Origin: Virgibacillus ihumii
Lineage (GTDB): Bacteria > Bacillota > Bacilli > Bacillales > Amphibacillaceae
Assembly: GCF_902726655.1 (NCBI RefSeq)
Contig: NZ_CACVAN010000001.1
Coordinates: 3,791,490 to 3,855,489 of the forward strand
Length of the DNA stretch: 64,000 nt
Reading direction: 5' to 3'
Both the position numbers and the translations under genes were made by a program. Of this stretch, positions 18,677 to 26,814 are shown in pieces; the stretch's first letter is position 1; every line of letters starts with the position of its first letter. Below the pieces are notes generated by a model that was given only the letters and a program-made list of their open reading frames with translations, was not told where the DNA came from and did no database searches.

Positions 18677-19518
18677 CTGAGATAAAAAATATTGGCGGCT
18701 TTTGTGACACTGATGATACAGGATATATTATCAATACAGCTTGTACACGAAAAATTAGTCCCGCATTTCATCAAGTACTGAATGAAATGATTCAATATTA
18801 CCGAATGCAGCTTGGCAAAAATTTGCATAGTATCTATGTGCGCGGATCTGTTCCGCATGGACAGGCTATTTACAGTGTTTCAGATTTAGACACTTTAGCC
18901 ATTGTAAATGAAGAAGTGGACTCTATGGATTTGCAATGGGTTGAAGGAATTGAACAGAAGATAAATGAAAAATTTCCTTGTATAAATGGAGTGGAATTCA
19001 GTTTTTATCTAATGGAAGATGTACTGGAGACTTCCACTTTTTCCATTATACCCTTTATGCTGAAAACGCATAGTGTGTGCGTTTACGGTGAAGATCTAAT
19101 AAGTCTGCTTCCATCTTATAGGGCTGACAAAACGCTTGCGAACCATCATTTAATTAACTTGAAAAATCAGGTGGATCAGGCAAAGAAAGATCTTGATGAT
19201 AATTATGATACAGAGGATATTTTGGATTGTTGCAGCTGGATTATGAAAATTATAGTCAGAGCAGGACTTACCCTGGTGATGGTAGAAGAAAAACGATATA
19301 CAAGAGATTTGTATCCAGCGTACAAGCTTTTTTCGCAATATTACCCGGAGAAAGAACCTGAAATGAAACTGGCCTTGCAGTATGCAATTGAACCAATTAC
19401 CGATACGGAAGAATTGTTACACTTTTTGGAGCAGACGGGTACTTGGATAATTACTGAAGCTGAAGAATGGCTGGAAATTTATAATCCGTATCGAGTGTCC
19501 GAAATGGAATTGAGGTAA
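18673..19518 (+). CDS. Nucleotidyltransferase-domain protein
   Basis: This protein of about 281 residues has the Pol-beta-type signature YVRGSVPHGQAIYSVSDLDTLAIV near residues 57-80: GS followed by D-x-D in SDLDTL, the metal-binding pair of nucleotidyltransferases. The C-terminal half is helical, as in aminoglycoside adenylyltransferases. The start is TTG at 18673 (or TTG 18670) behind AAGGAAGGGG. It overlaps the end of the hydrolase gene. The substrate is unknown; it could modify a small molecule or a protein. Confidence 0.65.
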   Translation: MTEIKNIGGFCDTDDTGYIINTACTRKISPAFHQVLNEMIQYYRMQLGKNLHSIYVRGSVPHGQAIYSVSDLDTLAIVNEEVDSMDLQWVEGIEQKINEKFPCINGVEFSFYLMEDVLETSTFSIIPFMLKTHSVCVYGEDLISLLPSYRADKTLANHHLINLKNQVDQAKKDLDDNYDTEDILDCCSWIMKIIVRAGLTLVMVEEKRYTRDLYPAYKLFSQYYPEKEPEMKLALQYAIEPITDTEELLHFLEQTGTWIITEAEEWLEIYNPYRVSEMELR

Positions 19519-19851
19519 TAAGTTTTTTAATGGACTTTATTCAATTAAAGGGCCAGATTGTTTAACAACCAGAAAGCTAAAAATGAGCTCTATTGGGTGC
19601 GTTTATTTGGCCGATAATTAAAATTTTATAATAAACCGCGTTCCATAGTATGGATATTTTTTCTCAACGCCTCTAAAAGATTAAATCCGAACATTAGGAA
19701 TTTAAGGGTGTTCCTGAATACGATAAGGCCATTTTGGAGAATAGAGGGAGATATTAAGTTTAGGCAATCCGTTATATGGTCTGCAATGTATATATTTTTA
19801 CTGAAAACTAAGGATAAGGGAAATCCACGAGTTATTTTAGGAAGATTTATT
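19519..19851. other. Intergenic stretch, possible degenerate inverted repeat copy
   Basis: No gene is supported here. At about 19539-19610 the sequence TTCAATTAAAGGGCC and a later GGGTGCG resemble, in inverted orientation, the ends of the dispersed 60-70 bp repeat found further on. The match is weak. The remainder shows no promoter or RNA that I can support. Confidence 0.25.
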
Positions 19852-20343
19852 ATGAAAACAGCGCACATCATTGAAATATCAGCAATAATACTTGTTATAA
19901 TTCTTTTTGTTATTTTCGTTCCCAAGAACAAAATTCGTGAAGCCATTGTTATTTTAATGTTCAAACAAGCGTTGACATGGATACTGGGACTTGCTGCTGT
20001 CCAATTAGATTGGCTCGAATACCCTGATCGGATTCTTTTTCCAGATGCGACAAAAACAAGTTTTTCATTTGAATATATCCTTTATCCGGCTATATGCGTG
20101 TTTTTTGTTTTGTATTATCCGAAAAATTATGGATGGATCGGTCGATTTATATATTACTTTATTTATTGCTCAGCAATTACTATTATAGAAATCTTGGTTG
20201 AACATTATACAACTGCTATTAACTATAATGAAGAATGGCATTGGTATACGACTTGGTTAACTTTATTTATAACCTTTTATGTTTCATGGAAATTTTATTT
20301 GTGGTTTTTTAAGAAAAAAGTAAATGGTGACGCTTTTGGATAG
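19852..20343 (+). CDS. CBO0543-like membrane protein
   Basis: This membrane protein of about 163 residues has five predicted hydrophobic segments and tryptophan-rich loops (KQALTWILGLAAVQLDWLEYPDR, NEEWHWYTTWLTLFITF). The pattern matches the small Bacillaceae membrane family I know as CBO0543, of unknown function. The start at 19852 follows TTAGGAAG. A broken paralogue lies at 23728-24134. Confidence 0.6.
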   Translation: MKTAHIIEISAIILVIILFVIFVPKNKIREAIVILMFKQALTWILGLAAVQLDWLEYPDRILFPDATKTSFSFEYILYPAICVFFVLYYPKNYGWIGRFIYYFIYCSAITIIEILVEHYTTAINYNEEWHWYTTWLTLFITFYVSWKFYLWFFKKKVNGDAFG

Positions 20344-20683
20344 TAAATTTACGAAATGCTTACTGTTACCCATTGCATCTGGTATTTAACGCTTGACATT
20401 AGGTTTTAACATGGAGAAAACACCCGAACTCTTAGTATAGGTGAATTATCCAGAACCATTACAAAAAGAAAAGGTGTATCCCACTATGATAGTGAACAAT
20501 GACCTATAATAAGCAACTACCAGATGAAATAAAATCGACATTAAAATATTAAATAGGTTTAAACACATACCAACGCGGGCATTACGAAGTTTTTTAGTTT
20601 TTCTTGCGCATATATTTTTGAGTTAATTGTGCATTGTATTAACCTCCTCTTTACCTATGAGTGTATCAAATTCTGAATCGGGC
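20344..20683. other. Intergenic stretch, nothing recognised
   Basis: This stretch is A/T-rich, with short open frames that have no ribosome binding sites and no strong hairpin. It separates the convergent CBO0543-like gene and the gerC pseudogene. Confidence 0.4.
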
Positions 20684-21755
20684 TTATCTGCGTGTTCCGA
20701 ATTCCGACAGCGTAAATATAGTATCCACATCAATATCTAAGGTTGGATAAGCCTCTTCAAATTTTTTCTTATTATAATATCGAAATCTGCTTTTTACGAC
20801 TTCCTCAATTCCAAGCGGATCAACCTTCTTTTCCTGCAAATCATTAATCAATTCCAATGATTTTTGCGTGATATCCTTCTCAAACGTTTTTTTGATTTCT
20901 TTTTTCTTTTTTAATCCACCTTTTCCCGTGAATTCCCTGACTACCGCGTTAATCTTCAAGGTGAAATTTACTTTCAAAGAACCGTTTTTTTTTGGTAACC
21001 TTTACTTCCCGGGAGGAATCGATATTCTGAATGGCAGCATTAAATTTTTCTGTTTCTAAAAAATACTGGCCGTCATGCATGTTTTCATGCAGCATTTTAA
21101 ATAACATAACTTCATTCGGGGGAAGTTTATCTACATATGTATCGTCATTAAAAATGGCTAGACCAGTTATTTTCGGCACTCCATTTACAAGTTTCATCAT
21201 CGGTAAATACGGATCTGTGAACTTACTGGCAACTTCTGAACTGAATTGCTTTAAGTTAATAATAGGAAGGTTACCGGTTCGAATATTATGTTCGATTAAA
21301 TCAGATAAATAATGTCCGGCACCTTTCCTTGCTTTAATGGAACGAAGTAGCTCCTGGGTGGACCCTTCAACAATTGCCAGGTGCAATTGTGTTCCAATAC
21401 TTGGGTCTCGAATTAAATAATCGATATATTCACTTAGACCCTTTGAGGCGAGTTCCTTATTAAACAACACTACATCCAGTTTTCCATTCAACAGTGACTC
21501 GGAGGCCTGGCGGTTTAGCTTGCTCCTGTTTTCATAAATCATGGTTGCGGTGTCTGAATATACTAAATCAACCAATTTTCCCTCTGATAAAAATGTAGGA
21601 GCAACAACCGTTCCACGAATCGTTCCCTCATCCACATAATCATATCCAGCGACCGTCACCATTAAAACCTTATCAATAACCTGTTTCGGCATGTTGAAAT
21701 TAACAACTAGGCTGACTGCTATAAACACCAAAATGACGGCATATTTACGACGCAT
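20684..21755 (-). pseudogene. gerC: Spore germination protein GerC, frameshifted
   Basis: Two overlapping minus-strand frames form one Ger(x)C-type protein of about 355 residues. The first (21755 down to 20949) reads KVLMVTVAGYDYVDEGTIRG, FLSEGKLVDLVYSD and PKITGLAIFNDDTYVD. The second (to 20684) continues VNFTLKINAVVREFTG and DPLGIEEVVKSRFRYY. They are separated by a run of nine A on the coding strand (plus 20985-20993); eight A would restore the frame. GerC proteins are lipoproteins of germinant receptors, but the lipobox cysteine is not visible here (SLVVNFNMPKQ). The frameshift could be real, phase-variable or a sequencing error. Confidence 0.85.
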
Positions 21756-22833
21756 GTTTACTCACCTTTCTGCGAATCCAATGCAGCAGAAACAGGATTG
21801 GTATATAAATAAATAAAAAATAGCTTCCTATCTTCCCACTGATACTATTTAAAAGGTTTATTTCCATTCTGTTATCAAAAAGGATACAGACGATAAAAAT
21901 AACAATAAGCAAAACATACGTAATTTTTCTTTGAGCAAAATTAAACTGTCTTGAAAGGATCCGACCGCTTGCCCAAGTGTATAAAACGATATTGGGTAAA
22001 ATGGAAAAGAACAGTGTCGCAATGCCGAAGTATTCGAAACGGGCCAAAATAGGTAGTTCCACAATTTTCCACAATCCCAACGTAGGCCAGATAGTCTCCT
22101 TCAGTTCCTGCTGATTATAATAAACAAACGATACGACACAAATAATTGTATACGCAAGAGTTGTACATAAATTGCCATATTGGGCAATTTTTTGTGATTT
22201 CGGTGCATTTTGCACAAATGGATAAAAGACCAGGACTGTAGCAAATCCCATAAAACTTAGCATTGCCAGAGAGCTTGACTGGACCACCTCGATAATGGAA
22301 TGGTCAAAAAACGGCATAATATTGGACATGCGGGAATACTGTAGCGGAAAAAACATGGTCAGTATAAGTAAAGAAGGATAGACAATACCAAAAAAGCATA
22401 CTCCGACTACAATTCTGAATTCGCCTACTATTATATAGAAAAATAGCGGAAGAAGAAGTAATAACATAGCCCAGATACTCAAATGAGGAAACATCCATAC
22501 CTGAATAATTTCCAGATATGTTCGGGTAACGACTATTGCCAGAAGCAATAAATAAATAGAAAAGATACTGCTGAGGGCCCCTCCAACCCATTTTCCAAGC
22601 GTAAATGAATGGATGGAAATGATATCCCCCATTTCATCATGGTTCAACATTGCATACATTATCATGATAATAACACTAATACCGGCGCCAGCCACTAAAA
22701 CCGATATCCAGGCATCATGACCCGCGTATTTAACGATGACACTTTGAAAGCCCAGCACCCCTACCCCGATCTGTGAGGCTGAAACAAGAAAGAACACCAT
22801 AAGAGATGAGACTGTATCCTTGGCTTTTATCAT
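21745..22833 (-). CDS. gerB: Spore germination permease GerB (GerAB family)
   Basis: This 362-residue integral membrane protein with about ten segments begins KAKDTVSSLMVFFLVSASQIGVGVL, typical of GerAB-type subunits of germinant receptors (APC superfamily) in the spore inner membrane. It overlaps gerC by eleven bases, so the two are coupled. A gerA subunit, normally first in such operons, is not present upstream; that region is decayed. The receptor may therefore be incomplete or use a subunit encoded elsewhere. Confidence 0.88.
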   Translation of the reverse strand: MIKAKDTVSSLMVFFLVSASQIGVGVLGFQSVIVKYAGHDAWISVLVAGAGISVIIMIMYAMLNHDEMGDIISIHSFTLGKWVGGALSSIFSIYLLLLAIVVTRTYLEIIQVWMFPHLSIWAMLLLLLPLFFYIIVGEFRIVVGVCFFGIVYPSLLILTMFFPLQYSRMSNIMPFFDHSIIEVVQSSSLAMLSFMGFATVLVFYPFVQNAPKSQKIAQYGNLCTTLAYTIICVVSFVYYNQQELKETIWPTLGLWKIVELPILARFEYFGIATLFFSILPNIVLYTWASGRILSRQFNFAQRKITYVLLIVIFIVCILFDNRMEINLLNSISGKIGSYFLFIYIPILFLLHWIRRKVSKHAS

Positions 22834-23191
22834 AACGTTATCCCTCTATAATTTGTATTTTGCATTAGATGGTTGAATGGAAATCGTAGTTGCAAATACG
22901 GCATTACAGATGTTTACAGCCTTTCCTGATCAATTGAGGTCTCTAAATATCCCAATGTAACAGGTTTTTCATTTTGCTCAAACCTATATTTGACAAATCG
23001 TCATTCTGTCTGAACTCCTCTAATGCTTTTTTCAATTTAGGAGAAACTTTTTTCGTTCAAGCTTCTAACTTTTCTTTAGTTTCACGATGATTTCTTCTTA
23101 TTATGTGTAAAACTCAAAATTCAATGTATCTTGTGTGATGAACCCCATTTAATCTGGCATATTTGTGGAACAACAAAAAATAACCACGATA
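22834..23191. other. Decayed region upstream of gerB
   Basis: On the minus strand a broken reading frame ends at 22943 (KKALEEFRQNDDLSNIGLSKMKN) and is interrupted by a stop upstream. It looks like the C-terminal end of a degraded gene that I cannot identify. No gerA sequence is recognisable. Confidence 0.35.
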
Positions 23192-23308
23192 TTATAAATT
23201 GCGGCGTTTAATCTCTTTTTTAAGTAACGCAATGAAGTTTTGGCCTAGATTTAATTCTTTGGCTTTTTTGCAGGCCTTGAGAAGTAGTTCGTCGGACAAA
23301 TTATACAT
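23192..23308 (-). CDS. sda: Sda-like sporulation histidine kinase inhibitor
   Basis: This 38-residue ORF reads MYNLSDELLLKACKKAKELN..., then FIALLKKEIKRRNL. It aligns with B. subtilis Sda across its helical hairpin: the LSDELL start, the K-A-x-E/K-x-N-L-x-x-x-F-I centre and the EIKRR end. Sda binds KinA/KinB and blocks phosphotransfer when replication is perturbed, holding back sporulation. The C-terminal tail after KRRNL is shorter than in B. subtilis (46 residues). AAAGGA and AGG lie upstream. Identification is by motif match of a very short protein. Confidence 0.75.
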   Translation of the reverse strand: MYNLSDELLLKACKKAKELNLGQNFIALLKKEIKRRNL

Positions 23309-23727
23309 TTTAACCTAATCCTTTAGTCTGATTTTATTATTTAATACCCAATAATGTTGTTCATCTAACCAGGTAATAAATTCCTATTAACTATTGGTTC
23401 AGACCATTTAAACTCGTCCATCAAACTTATGTAAATAAATTTTTCATGATTTGTCTAAGGTGGTATTGAATAGAGTGGTTTTATATTATTTAACGTATAA
23501 AAAAATGACTTAGCGTGGGTTGAGTGATAAAAAGTTAGCTATACCCCACGTAGTTCAAGCATAATAAAATCAATATGACAACATTGGGGATTACATATTT
23601 ACTAATAAATCATTTGATACGAAAAACCAAGGGTGTACCATTTTTTAATTCCTCCAATATTAACTATTTTTAGACGTTACTAAGTTTTTTTATGTACCAA
23701 TCCTATAAAGATACGTACGAAAATGAT
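23309..23727. other. A/T-rich stretch with remnants of a small gene
   Basis: On the minus strand MDEFKWSEPIVN and, in another frame, EFITWLDEQHYWVLNNKI lie next to each other (about 23330-23430). They look like one small gene broken by a frameshift. I do not recognise the family. A loose dyad (CGTGGG...CCCACG) sits near 23515-23555. No intact gene is supported. Confidence 0.35.
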
Positions 23728-24134
23728 TTAAGTAAAGACACTTATAAACGTATGCATCCATGTCCATGTATGGTATTCAATTATATCAGTATGCGTTTCC
23801 AGCGTAATTTCGGCCAAGGTTAATGCAGATGTGTATAGTACGCCTTGTAGAAGGATTACGGTATATGTTGAATATAAGATGTTTGATAAAAATAAAGGCA
23901 AATGACTGGCAGTGAAAGCATTTCAAATTGCAAGCTTGACTCAAAATGTTTTTCAAGAATTTTAACAGGGTAAGCAAGCTTTTTTTCTTCTACGACAACT
24001 GTACCGGCAATTACCGAGATGTAACTAGTAAACAAAAAAATAATCAGCCAATCTTTAAGTGGCAATTTTCGAAAACTAAAAAATAGCAATGCAACCGCAA
24101 CAATAAAGACTCCCCATAAAATTACTTTTTCCAT
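23728..24134 (-). pseudogene. CBO0543-like membrane protein, frameshifted
   Basis: From ATG 24134 the frame reads EKVILWGVFIVAVALLFFSF, LPLKDWLIIFLFTSYI and VVEEKKLAYPVKILEKHF, and stops after YFYQTSYIQHIP. A different frame immediately continues TVILLQGVLYTSALTLAEIT and EYHTWTWMHTFISVF to 23728, which is the missing C-terminal third. One frameshift near 23870 therefore breaks the gene. It is a paralogue of the intact protein at 19852-20343. Confidence 0.75.
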
Positions 24135-24146
24135 ATTATCAACCTT

Positions 24147-24680
24147 TTAATATTTCCTTTTTATGTATCTTTCCAGTATGTGGCCTACGAATCCAGCAAT
24201 TATTCCTAGAAGAATGCCATTGAATACAGGGATGGATAGTATTTTGAAAAATGGGATATTATCAAAGAAATGATGATGCCAATACACTCCAACATTCATA
24301 CCAATTACTAAGCCAAAACAAAATCCCGTTAAATAAGTTTCTCTGGGTGGATTCGCCCCTTCTTGTTGGCAATTCATAATTATCGCTTTGTTATAAGCCT
24401 GCCAAATGGAAAAGGCGTAGATAGATGGATAAAACAATCCCCATTGATAATTCACAACTTCATGAGCGAGTTGTGTATTGCCATGGAAAGAATAAAAAAT
24501 TGTCATATTTAAACCAGATAAAGTGTTGACTATAATTTCAAATAAAAAAATAAATGTACCAAAAATTTATTGTCCGTTATATAATTGTCCCAACCCCGCC
24601 ATAGTTATGGACCATAGTAAAGCTGTAACTGGTGACTTATACTCGTTGTTTTTTAAATCGGATATTTCCTTTTTAAACTA
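24147..24680 (-). pseudogene. Small multi-pass membrane protein with a nonsense codon
   Basis: The minus strand encodes SPVTALLWSITMAGLGQLYNGQ, then an in-frame TAA (plus 24568-24570), then IFGTFIFLFEIIVNTLSGLN, MTIFYSFHGNTQLAHEVVNY and QWGLFYPSIYAFSIWQAYNK. This matches, end to end, the intact 154-residue protein at 51376-51840 (ALPGFGQLLNGKYIKG...NYQWLMFYPCLYFFAMWDAFK). The stop falls where the paralogue has NGKYI. No ATG is left at the expected start. Translation from the internal ATG at 24506 would give only the C-terminal 119 residues. Confidence 0.75.
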
Positions 24681-24794
24681 ATGGGTTTCCTTTTTTAATA
24701 TTTGCCTAAAAGTAATACTTTATGTGTGATATGAAATAACGTGAAAGCCAACTTTATAGTTGCTTGCCTGGAACATCGGTGAACCCTAAGGCAC

Positions 24795-24869
24795 TCTTAA
24801 GCAAGCGGGCGCGATTCCCTAATAAGGAATAGCGCCAATATTGGATATAAAGGCCATTTTGTTGAATTA
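24795..24869 (+). repeat. Dispersed structured repeat, copy 1 (hairpin type)
   Basis: CTTAAGCAAGCGGGCGC opens the unit. GGCGCGATTCC pairs with GGAATAGCGCC around CTAATAA, and the unit closes with AAAGGCCATTTTGTTGAA. It lies between minus-strand pseudogenes and a small plus-strand gene. Confidence 0.8.
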
Positions 24870-24959
24870 AAAAGTAGTTTGGTTAAAAATTGTTAACCGA
24901 TGTATATTTATGTTAACATTTTACTGAATAAACTATTTATTTTTTTGGGTGGTGAGAGA

Positions 24960-25133
24960 TTGTCTAATAAAACAAGGTTTATAATTTCGATAATTGCAGC
25001 TATTTTACTAGTAATCAATTGTGTTATTTCTTTTAACAATCACTATGATTTAAAGTGGTTATGGTTTGTTGTAGCTTTATCTAGTGTATTTAATTGTTTT
25101 TACTTTTATAAAAAAGAAGCGAAATCAAATTAA
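24960..25133 (+). CDS. Small membrane protein, 57 residues
   Basis: The protein starts at TTG 24960 behind GGTGAG. Two hydrophobic stretches (FIISIIAAILLVINCVISF and WLWFVVALSSVFNCFYFY) flank a short loop, and the tail is basic (KKEAKSN). No family was recognised. It is bounded by copies 1 and 2 of the dispersed repeat, like several later single genes. Confidence 0.5.
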   Translation: MSNKTRFIISIIAAILLVINCVISFNNHYDLKWLWFVVALSSVFNCFYFYKKEAKSN

Positions 25134-25203
25134 TTATCCCCATTAAAACATACATATGTGGTAATGAAATTCTATTGCTTCAAATCATTAAATTGGTCTT
25201 CAT

Positions 25204-25270
25204 TTAAACGGGCGCTAATCTTTAATAAGAATTGGCGCCATTATTACATCTTTGGGCCATTTAGTTGAAC
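25204..25270 (+). repeat. Dispersed structured repeat, copy 2 (hairpin type)
   Basis: The unit runs from AAACGGGCGCTAAT, through CTTTAATAAG and AATTGGCGCC (hairpin GGCGCTAAT/ATTGGCGCC), to GGGCCATTTAGTTGAAC. Its right end is only about 10 bases before the ribosome binding site of the next small gene. Confidence 0.85.
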
Positions 25271-25288
25271 AGTAAGGAGGAATTATAT

Positions 25289-25485
25289 ATGTTGATGCTA
25301 TCGAACGTTTTAAGCGCAATAGCAAGTGGACTACTCATTATAAGTGCTGCTTTTTATTTACGGCATTTACAAAAAACTAAACACAAAGGAAACTTACATC
25401 TTTTGAATCGAAAATGTACATAGTCATACATCTTGCATATATTCTCTTTTCAATCAGCATACTCATTTGGGTATTTTTTAGATAG
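25289..25485 (+). pseudogene. Small membrane protein, probably frameshifted
   Basis: Behind AAGGAGG, ATG 25289 opens a 44-residue frame with one membrane segment (LSAIASGLLIISAAFYL) ending RKCT at 25423. The next frame continues KMYIVIHLAYILFSISILIW to a stop at 25485, giving a second membrane helix. A one-base shift in the AAAA before TGT would join them into a two-helix protein of about 64 residues. No family was recognised. Copy 3 of the repeat starts twelve bases after the second stop. Confidence 0.5.
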
Positions 25486-25496
25486 AATTATTTCTG

Positions 25497-25565
25497 CAAT
25501 CGGGCGCACTTGCGGAATAAAGGGCAGTGTTCAAAATTCCATTGTAGGGCCATATTGTAGAAGAT
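25497..25565 (+). repeat. Dispersed structured repeat, copy 3 (GGAATAA type)
   Basis: CAATCGGGCGCACTTGCGG, AATAAAGGGC and the end motif TAGGGCCATATTGTAGAA are closely like copy 4 at 30495. Confidence 0.8.
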
Positions 25566-25595
25566 TAGAACATAAAATTTTTTGTGCAAAACATG

Positions 25596-25662
25596 TTTAC
25601 AAACATATAAAAATGTGATATATAAAAAATAGAAGTTAGTACTCATATTTACCGAGTGCTAA
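25596..25662 (+). promoter_or_regulatory. Promoter with CIRCE (HrcA) operator
   Basis: TTTACA (25596-25601), a 17-base spacer and TATATA (25619-25624) are followed by the CIRCE inverted repeat at 25636-25662: TTAGTACTC-N9-GAGTGCTAA, one mismatch from the consensus. HrcA repression relieved by heat or GroEL shortage is expected for the following small ORF and hsp20. Confidence 0.85.
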
Positions 25663-25690
25663 CAACAACATCATAAAGGAGTGGTTAATG

Positions 25691-25819
25691 ATGGCTAGAT
25701 TGATTCCTTTCAACAAAAGGGTTCGAGGTCTCAGTAGGGACGGGCCGGGGAATTTTATCAACATGGTTGGCGACTTCTTTCATGACCCGTGGTTTACGAA
25801 CAGAAACCCAATGATTTAA
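25691..25819 (+). CDS. Short Hsp20 N-terminus-like peptide, 42 residues
   Basis: MARLIPFNKRVRGLS...NFINMVGDFFHDPW...NPMI has the same start as the Hsp20 protein encoded just downstream (MAGLIPFNRKNR...NPFNMIDDFFDEAF) but stops before the alpha-crystallin domain. AAAGGAG is nine bases upstream, so it looks translated. It is the first gene after a CIRCE operator and is followed by hsp20 after about 70 bases. It could be a decayed duplicate or a functional peptide that assembles with Hsp20 N-terminal arms. Confidence 0.55.
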   Translation: MARLIPFNKRVRGLSRDGPGNFINMVGDFFHDPWFTNRNPMI

Positions 25820-25887
25820 AACAAAAATCATCACTTATTAACTGAATGAGTACAACAATTAAAATTTTATAAAAGGAGTGATTAATA

Positions 25888-26361
25888 ATGGCTGGATTGA
25901 TTCCTTTCAACCGAAAAAATCGTAATGTGGTTAGTGCAAGCCCAAGGAATCCTTTCAACATGATTGATGACTTCTTTGATGAAGCCTTTAGTGATTTCCC
26001 GTCCCTTAGAAGAAACTTGACTACAGACCCATTCAAGGTTGATGTAAGGGAAACCGACAACGAATACCTGGTTGAGGCTGAACTTCCAGGGGTAAAAAAA
26101 GAAGACATTAATGTCAATTTAAGCGACGACGGTAGGCTTTCTATTGCTGTAAATCGAAACGAGGATGTTGAGAGCAAAGACGAAGATGGTAATTATATTC
26201 ACAGGGAACGTCGTTCTGAGGCTATGCAACGTTCTCTTTATTTGGAAAACGCCAAACCAGATGGCGTCAGTGCAAGGTTGGAAGATGGTTTGCTCAAAAT
26301 TAATGTGACCAAAGAAGAACAGGCGAATAACGATAACACGCATAGGATAGAAATCGAATAG
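25888..26361 (+). CDS. hsp20: Hsp20/alpha-crystallin small heat-shock protein
   Basis: This 157-residue ATP-independent holdase chaperone has an N-terminal arm (MAGLIPFNRKNR, NPFNMIDDFFDEAF), then the alpha-crystallin domain from about residue 47 (FKVDVRETDNEYLVEAELPG, KKEDINVNL) and the beta-strand pair LEDGLLKINVTKEE. AAGGAGTGAT precedes the ATG. It lies behind a CIRCE promoter and a short N-terminus-like ORF. A close paralogue is at 29383-29859. Confidence 0.93.
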   Translation: MAGLIPFNRKNRNVVSASPRNPFNMIDDFFDEAFSDFPSLRRNLTTDPFKVDVRETDNEYLVEAELPGVKKEDINVNLSDDGRLSIAVNRNEDVESKDEDGNYIHRERRSEAMQRSLYLENAKPDGVSARLEDGLLKINVTKEEQANNDNTHRIEIE

Positions 26362-26440
26362 GTCACAAAACGTCTGTTAACCCTTGAACTCTACATTACT
26401 TAATGTAGAGGGCTCCCTTAATAAATGGGGGTGATATAAC

Positions 26441-26668
26441 ATGATTTTACAAGTGATACAAGAACAATACGAGGCTCTTATGAAGTCATATTTGCCTCCA
26501 AAACGTAAAAATCAAATGCTTGGTGTTTTGATGTCACGGCTAGAAGAATCATTTTATGTTAGTCCGTTTGAAGAACATCCAGACGAAAGGGTGATGGCCC
26601 TGTATAAAAAGATTAATAAAAGCAGAAAAAATATACAAAAACAAGGAAATGACATGGCAGAAAGTTGA
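26441..26668 (+). CDS. Hypothetical protein, 75 residues
   Basis: A small, charged, helical protein (MILQVIQEQYEALMKSYLPP...) starts behind GGGGGTGAT. It has no signal peptide or membrane segment. It follows hsp20 by about 80 bases on the same strand and ends just before a strong hairpin, so it is probably the last gene of the CIRCE-controlled unit. No family was recognised. Confidence 0.6.
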   Translation: MILQVIQEQYEALMKSYLPPKRKNQMLGVLMSRLEESFYVSPFEEHPDERVMALYKKINKSRKNIQKQGNDMAES

Positions 26669-26679
26669 AAATGTTGTCA

Positions 26680-26717
26680 AAGTAAGCCCCCGTGGTTAAT
26701 ATCGCGGGGGCTTACTT
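26680..26717. terminator. Strong hairpin terminator
   Basis: AAGTAAGCCCCCG (26680-26692) pairs perfectly over 13 bp with CGGGGGCTTACTT (26705-26717). It has no long T-run but is very stable, and it follows the hsp20-associated gene. Confidence 0.75.
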
Positions 26718-26814
26718 GTTGATTCAACAAGCGAGCAAAAATACCCAAAAAGGGTTATGAATATTTTGCAGGGGGAGGTGAAAGATATTTATAAAACCAT
26801 TGGAGGAATATTTT

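Noticed and set aside
23786..23977. 63-residue minus-strand ORF as a gene
   Set aside because: It spans the frameshift of the CBO0543-like pseudogene in a third frame and lacks a start signal.
25204..25250. Repeat hairpins as intrinsic terminators
   Set aside because: The stems are not followed by a T-run, some copies lie upstream of genes rather than after them, and the conserved right end is not explained by termination.
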